Source of the DNA: JAGLCW01 sp964427915
Lineage (GTDB): Bacteria > Caldisericota > Caldisericia > UBA6126
DNA length: 17,768 bases
Reading direction: 5' to 3'
Assembly: GCA_964427915.1 (NCBI GenBank)
Contig: CAYRWA010000026.1
Span: 1-17,768 of the forward strand
The notes beneath the pieces were generated by a model. It was not told where the DNA came from, did not search any database, and was given only the letters and a program-made list of their open reading frames with translations. The translations under genes and the position numbers were made by a program. Position 1 is the first letter of the stretch. Each line of letters begins with the position of its first letter. Of the stretch, positions 15,557 through 17,768 are shown piece by piece.

Positions 15557-16197
15557 TTTCTATCTCCTCCTATGAAATCAGATATATGTTTTACAATGTC
15601 GGAGAAAACAACCTCTATTGGGGCGTTCCCATTAAGAACAACGTACTTCTCTGGATGTGCACGAATTCTCTCAAAATAACGCTCTCTCACACTTGTTAAA
15701 AACACCTCGTTTTCAAAGCACTCGGTACATCCTCGACTATAAATCCTTTGTAAAGAAATTGCCACTGGAACATCTAAAAAAAAAGTAAGGTCTGGAAAAA
15801 GAATATCTGTAACTTTTTTTTCATGATATTCAAACACTTCTCTTAGTTTACTAGTAGAAGCTTGATAAGCAAAGGTCGAGTCAAGAAATCTATCACAAAC
15901 AACATGTATGCCCGTTTGGATCCATTTTTTCATTTGCTCCACATGGTGAAGTCGGTCCGCTGTAAACAACAATAACTGAACCAAGGGAGAATACTCAATC
16001 TGCTTCTTTGCAAGAGAAGTCTGAATCATCTTTCCAATAGGTGAATCTGTAGGTTCCTTGGTAACACGATATGGCAATTGGTTACCATGAAACCACTTTT
16101 CAATACATTGAATTTGCGTCGATTTTCCACATCCATCAATACCTTCAAAAACAATAAACAGACCGGTTTTTGAGGAAATTCTATTGGGGAAAAACAT
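15553..16197 (-). CDS. tmk: Thymidylate kinase
   Basis: A kinase that phosphorylates dTMP to dTDP with ATP for DNA synthesis. The P-loop EGIDGCGKST lies at about residues 18-27, the D-R motif appears in VCDRFLDSTFAYQ, and the LID arginines are in RIYSRG. The dTMP-site segment reads KEPTDSPIGK rather than the common bacterial REPGGTPLGE, a variant resembling that of archaeal-type kinases. The LID also carries an unusual GCTECFENE stretch. The frame is open to a GTG at 16242, giving a 15-residue N-terminal extension; I chose ATG 16197 (214 residues) because it fits the family length, but no ribosome binding site marks either start. The gene overlaps the upstream penicillin-binding protein by 17 bases and the downstream pstA by four, so coupling is likely. 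Confidence 0.92.
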   Translation of the reverse strand: MFFPNRISSKTGLFIVFEGIDGCGKSTQIQCIEKWFHGNQLPYRVTKEPTDSPIGKMIQTSLAKKQIEYSPLVQLLLFTADRLHHVEQMKKWIQTGIHVVCDRFLDSTFAYQASTSKLREVFEYHEKKVTDILFPDLTFFLDVPVAISLQRIYSRGCTECFENEVFLTSVRERYFERIRAHPEKYVVLNGNAPIEVVFSDIVKHISDFIGGDRK

Positions 16198-17768
16198 AGA
16201 CAGGAATGATTTTGTTTCCAAGAATACTGTTCGATGCATCACGTAAAATTACTTGAATAATATTCTCACCAGGCATTTGTGGTACAAAAGTATACCGATA
16301 AGGAAACTCTTTCAAGATTGCGATAAGGGAACCATTAAGATACACTTCCACAGAGTCTGCTTGAGGATCCCAAACCGAAAATTCAACTGTTACAGGAGAT
16401 TGGACAATAACCACTTGCGAAGAAAAGCTAATAGAGAAATCACCAGTATCTGATATGAAAGGGTTTTGAAAAGACGTTTCTGGAGTTTGAGGAATGGTTG
16501 GCTCTTCTTCTGGTGGTTTTGGAGTAACAGGAGAGAGCCCATCATTGTTTTTTTCCGTTTTCGATGAATCCTTGTTTTCATCGCTTGGTGCAGATACTTC
16601 TTTTTGGTCTTCTTCCTTCTTTTTTTCCTCTTCTTTCTCCTGTTTCTCCTCTTCAGAAGGGTGCTTTTTACTACAATACGAAGGATACAGTCCATTAATT
16701 CTTGTTTCTAGATGATATGGACACGATGAGTTTGCACGCAAACCGGTTTCGTTACAAATTCGAATGGAGACAATTCCTTCAGGCTTTTCCCACGGTTCAT
16801 TTTGGAACGTGATTGGAAAAGAAGAATCGTATACTTTTTGGATAACACTTTTGAAAATATTCCCAGCAAATTCCGAACCAAAATTTTTTATGTATGACAA
16901 GTCTACCTCTTTCGAATCTGAACCTACATATACTGCAACTGTTATTCCTTTTGTGAAACCGACAAACCAACCATCTTTATAATTCTCCGTTGTTCCCGTT
17001 TTTCCGGCCATATGAACTCCGGGGACTCGTATGGATGAAGCAGTTCCCCCTGGAGATATAGGCTTTTGAAGAAGTTGAGCCATAATCCATGAAGCTTGGG
17101 GAGAAACCACTTGTTTTTCATTTTGATGATGTTTATACATAGGATCGACATTTCCAGATTTAAGAATTTCCGAAATGCCAACAGGGTCACTATGTTTTCC
17201 TTCGTTTGCTACTGTTCCAAATGCAGATGCCATATCAATAGGGCGAACATCTACAGAACCTAACACAATAGAAGGAACTGTTAGAAGGTCTGTTTGAATA
17301 CCCATACTTTGAGCATACTCAATAATGGTAGTAAGTCCTGTTTCCATGGCAACTTTTACAGCAACAATATTCGAAGAAATCTGGATAGCCCTTTCAATAG
17401 ACATGGGACCAAAATAATGACCAGACCATTCTTTTGGTTTCCATCCTTCAATATTTATATATTCGCTTACGCGTCTGCTTTCTGGGGCAACTATGCCGCG
17501 ATCTATGGCTGCTGTGTAGGCAAAAACTTTAAAGCTTGATCCAGGTTGACGCAAAGCCAAACATCGGTTGTAATTCGTATTTGTATAATCTCGTCCTCCT
17601 ACCATAGCAAGAATTTCTCCAGTATGTGGATCAATAGCTATAACCGCCCCTTGCGGTTGTTTTACTTGCAGAGAGTCGTAACATTCTGTGGGCAATACTC
17701 CTTTTGATTCGCCTTCTTGCAAAACTTGTTTCATTGAATCATAACAAGATTTTTGAACAGGCTGAGAA
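16181..17768 (-). CDS. Class A penicillin-binding protein, transpeptidase part with Ig-like tail (5' end outside window)
   Basis: The reading frame is open to the window edge, so the N-terminal membrane anchor and glycosyltransferase domain are missing from view; 528 residues are present. This is a PBP1A-type enzyme that cross-links peptidoglycan. The three penicillin-binding motifs are seen: S-S-F-K (Ser codon 17537-17539, in RQPGSSFK), S-S-N (codons near 17369-17377, in QISSNIVAVK), and K-T-G (codons near 16994-17002, in MAGKTGTTENYKDGWF). The preceding VIAIDPHTGEILAMVGGRDY region is typical. After the domain come two Cys-containing turns, then an acidic/Lys-rich linker of about 75 residues (KQEKEEEKKKEEDQKE and more, then Pro-rich), then an Ig-like beta domain of about 75 residues ending with the protein. 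Ig-like tails are known in some Firmicutes PBPs and may bind the wall. It is the first visible gene of the minus-strand series and overlaps tmk. Confidence 0.93.
   Translation of the reverse strand, partial: SQPVQKSCYDSMKQVLQEGESKGVLPTECYDSLQVKQPQGAVIAIDPHTGEILAMVGGRDYTNTNYNRCLALRQPGSSFKVFAYTAAIDRGIVAPESRRVSEYINIEGWKPKEWSGHYFGPMSIERAIQISSNIVAVKVAMETGLTTIIEYAQSMGIQTDLLTVPSIVLGSVDVRPIDMASAFGTVANEGKHSDPVGISEILKSGNVDPMYKHHQNEKQVVSPQASWIMAQLLQKPISPGGTASSIRVPGVHMAGKTGTTENYKDGWFVGFTKGITVAVYVGSDSKEVDLSYIKNFGSEFAGNIFKSVIQKVYDSSFPITFQNEPWEKPEGIVSIRICNETGLRANSSCPYHLETRINGLYPSYCSKKHPSEEEKQEKEEEKKKEEDQKEVSAPSDENKDSSKTEKNNDGLSPVTPKPPEEEPTIPQTPETSFQNPFISDTGDFSISFSSQVVIVQSPVTVEFSVWDPQADSVEVYLNGSLIAILKEFPYRYTFVPQMPGENIIQVILRDASNSILGNKIIPVYVFPQ

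Noticed and set aside
16600..16670. A tandem DNA repeat in the penicillin-binding protein gene
   Set aside because: The Glu/Lys-rich stretch gives a purine-rich strand with irregular codons; no unit repeats in register.

Overview
The window looks like chromosomal DNA from a low-GC member of the Firmicutes (Bacillota), probably an anaerobic Clostridia-like lineage. The main reason is the order thymidylate kinase - PstA (cyclic-di-AMP receptor, DUF970) - DNA polymerase III delta', a typical Firmicutes cluster. The A+T-rich sequence, strong AGGAGG-type ribosome binding sites and many stop/start overlaps (TAATG, ATGA) agree with this. A linked pyrB-pyrI pair, a DHH-CBS-tRNA nucleotidyltransferase fusion and a DUF355 adenosine-specific kinase fit anaerobic and often thermophilic groups; that is inference, and I cannot name a genus. 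Coding density is very high: the largest gap between genes is about 105 bases. I saw no tRNA, rRNA, CRISPR array, insertion sequence or phage gene.

Layout. (1) Positions 1-1073, minus: a secreted protein of unknown family, with its 3' end outside the window. (2) Positions 1179-3894, minus: an apparent operon pyrB-pyrI-MATE transporter, joining the first committed step of pyrimidine synthesis to a membrane exporter. (3) Positions 3978-7287, plus, divergent from pyrB: an 883-residue DHH/CBS/tRNA nucleotidyltransferase fusion, then a small membrane protein built like a site-2 protease (M50) but lacking every expected catalytic residue. (4) Positions 7297-17768, minus: a long head-to-tail series in transcription order: a class A penicillin-binding protein (5' end outside the window), tmk, pstA, holB, two large paralogous secreted subtilases, and an adenosine-specific kinase. 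Most junctions overlap or are only a few bases apart; the one sizeable internal gap (71 bases) precedes the first subtilase.

How the genes may work together. The right half mixes core functions (wall synthesis, dTTP supply, cyclic-di-AMP sensing, clamp loading) with two exported proteases. Each subtilase is about 1060 residues: signal peptide, I9-type propeptide, S8 catalytic domain with a PA insertion, beta-sandwich modules, a cohesin-like module and a C-terminal dockerin-like Ca-binding pair. This combination of protease, cohesin-like and dockerin-like parts in two tandem paralogs is the best candidate for an undescribed system: an extracellular proteolytic assembly that could multimerise through its own C-terminal modules. 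The second notable item is the apparently inactive site-2 protease homologue downstream of the tRNA nucleotidyltransferase.

All family calls come from reading motifs by eye, without database searches. Promoter and terminator calls are weak.
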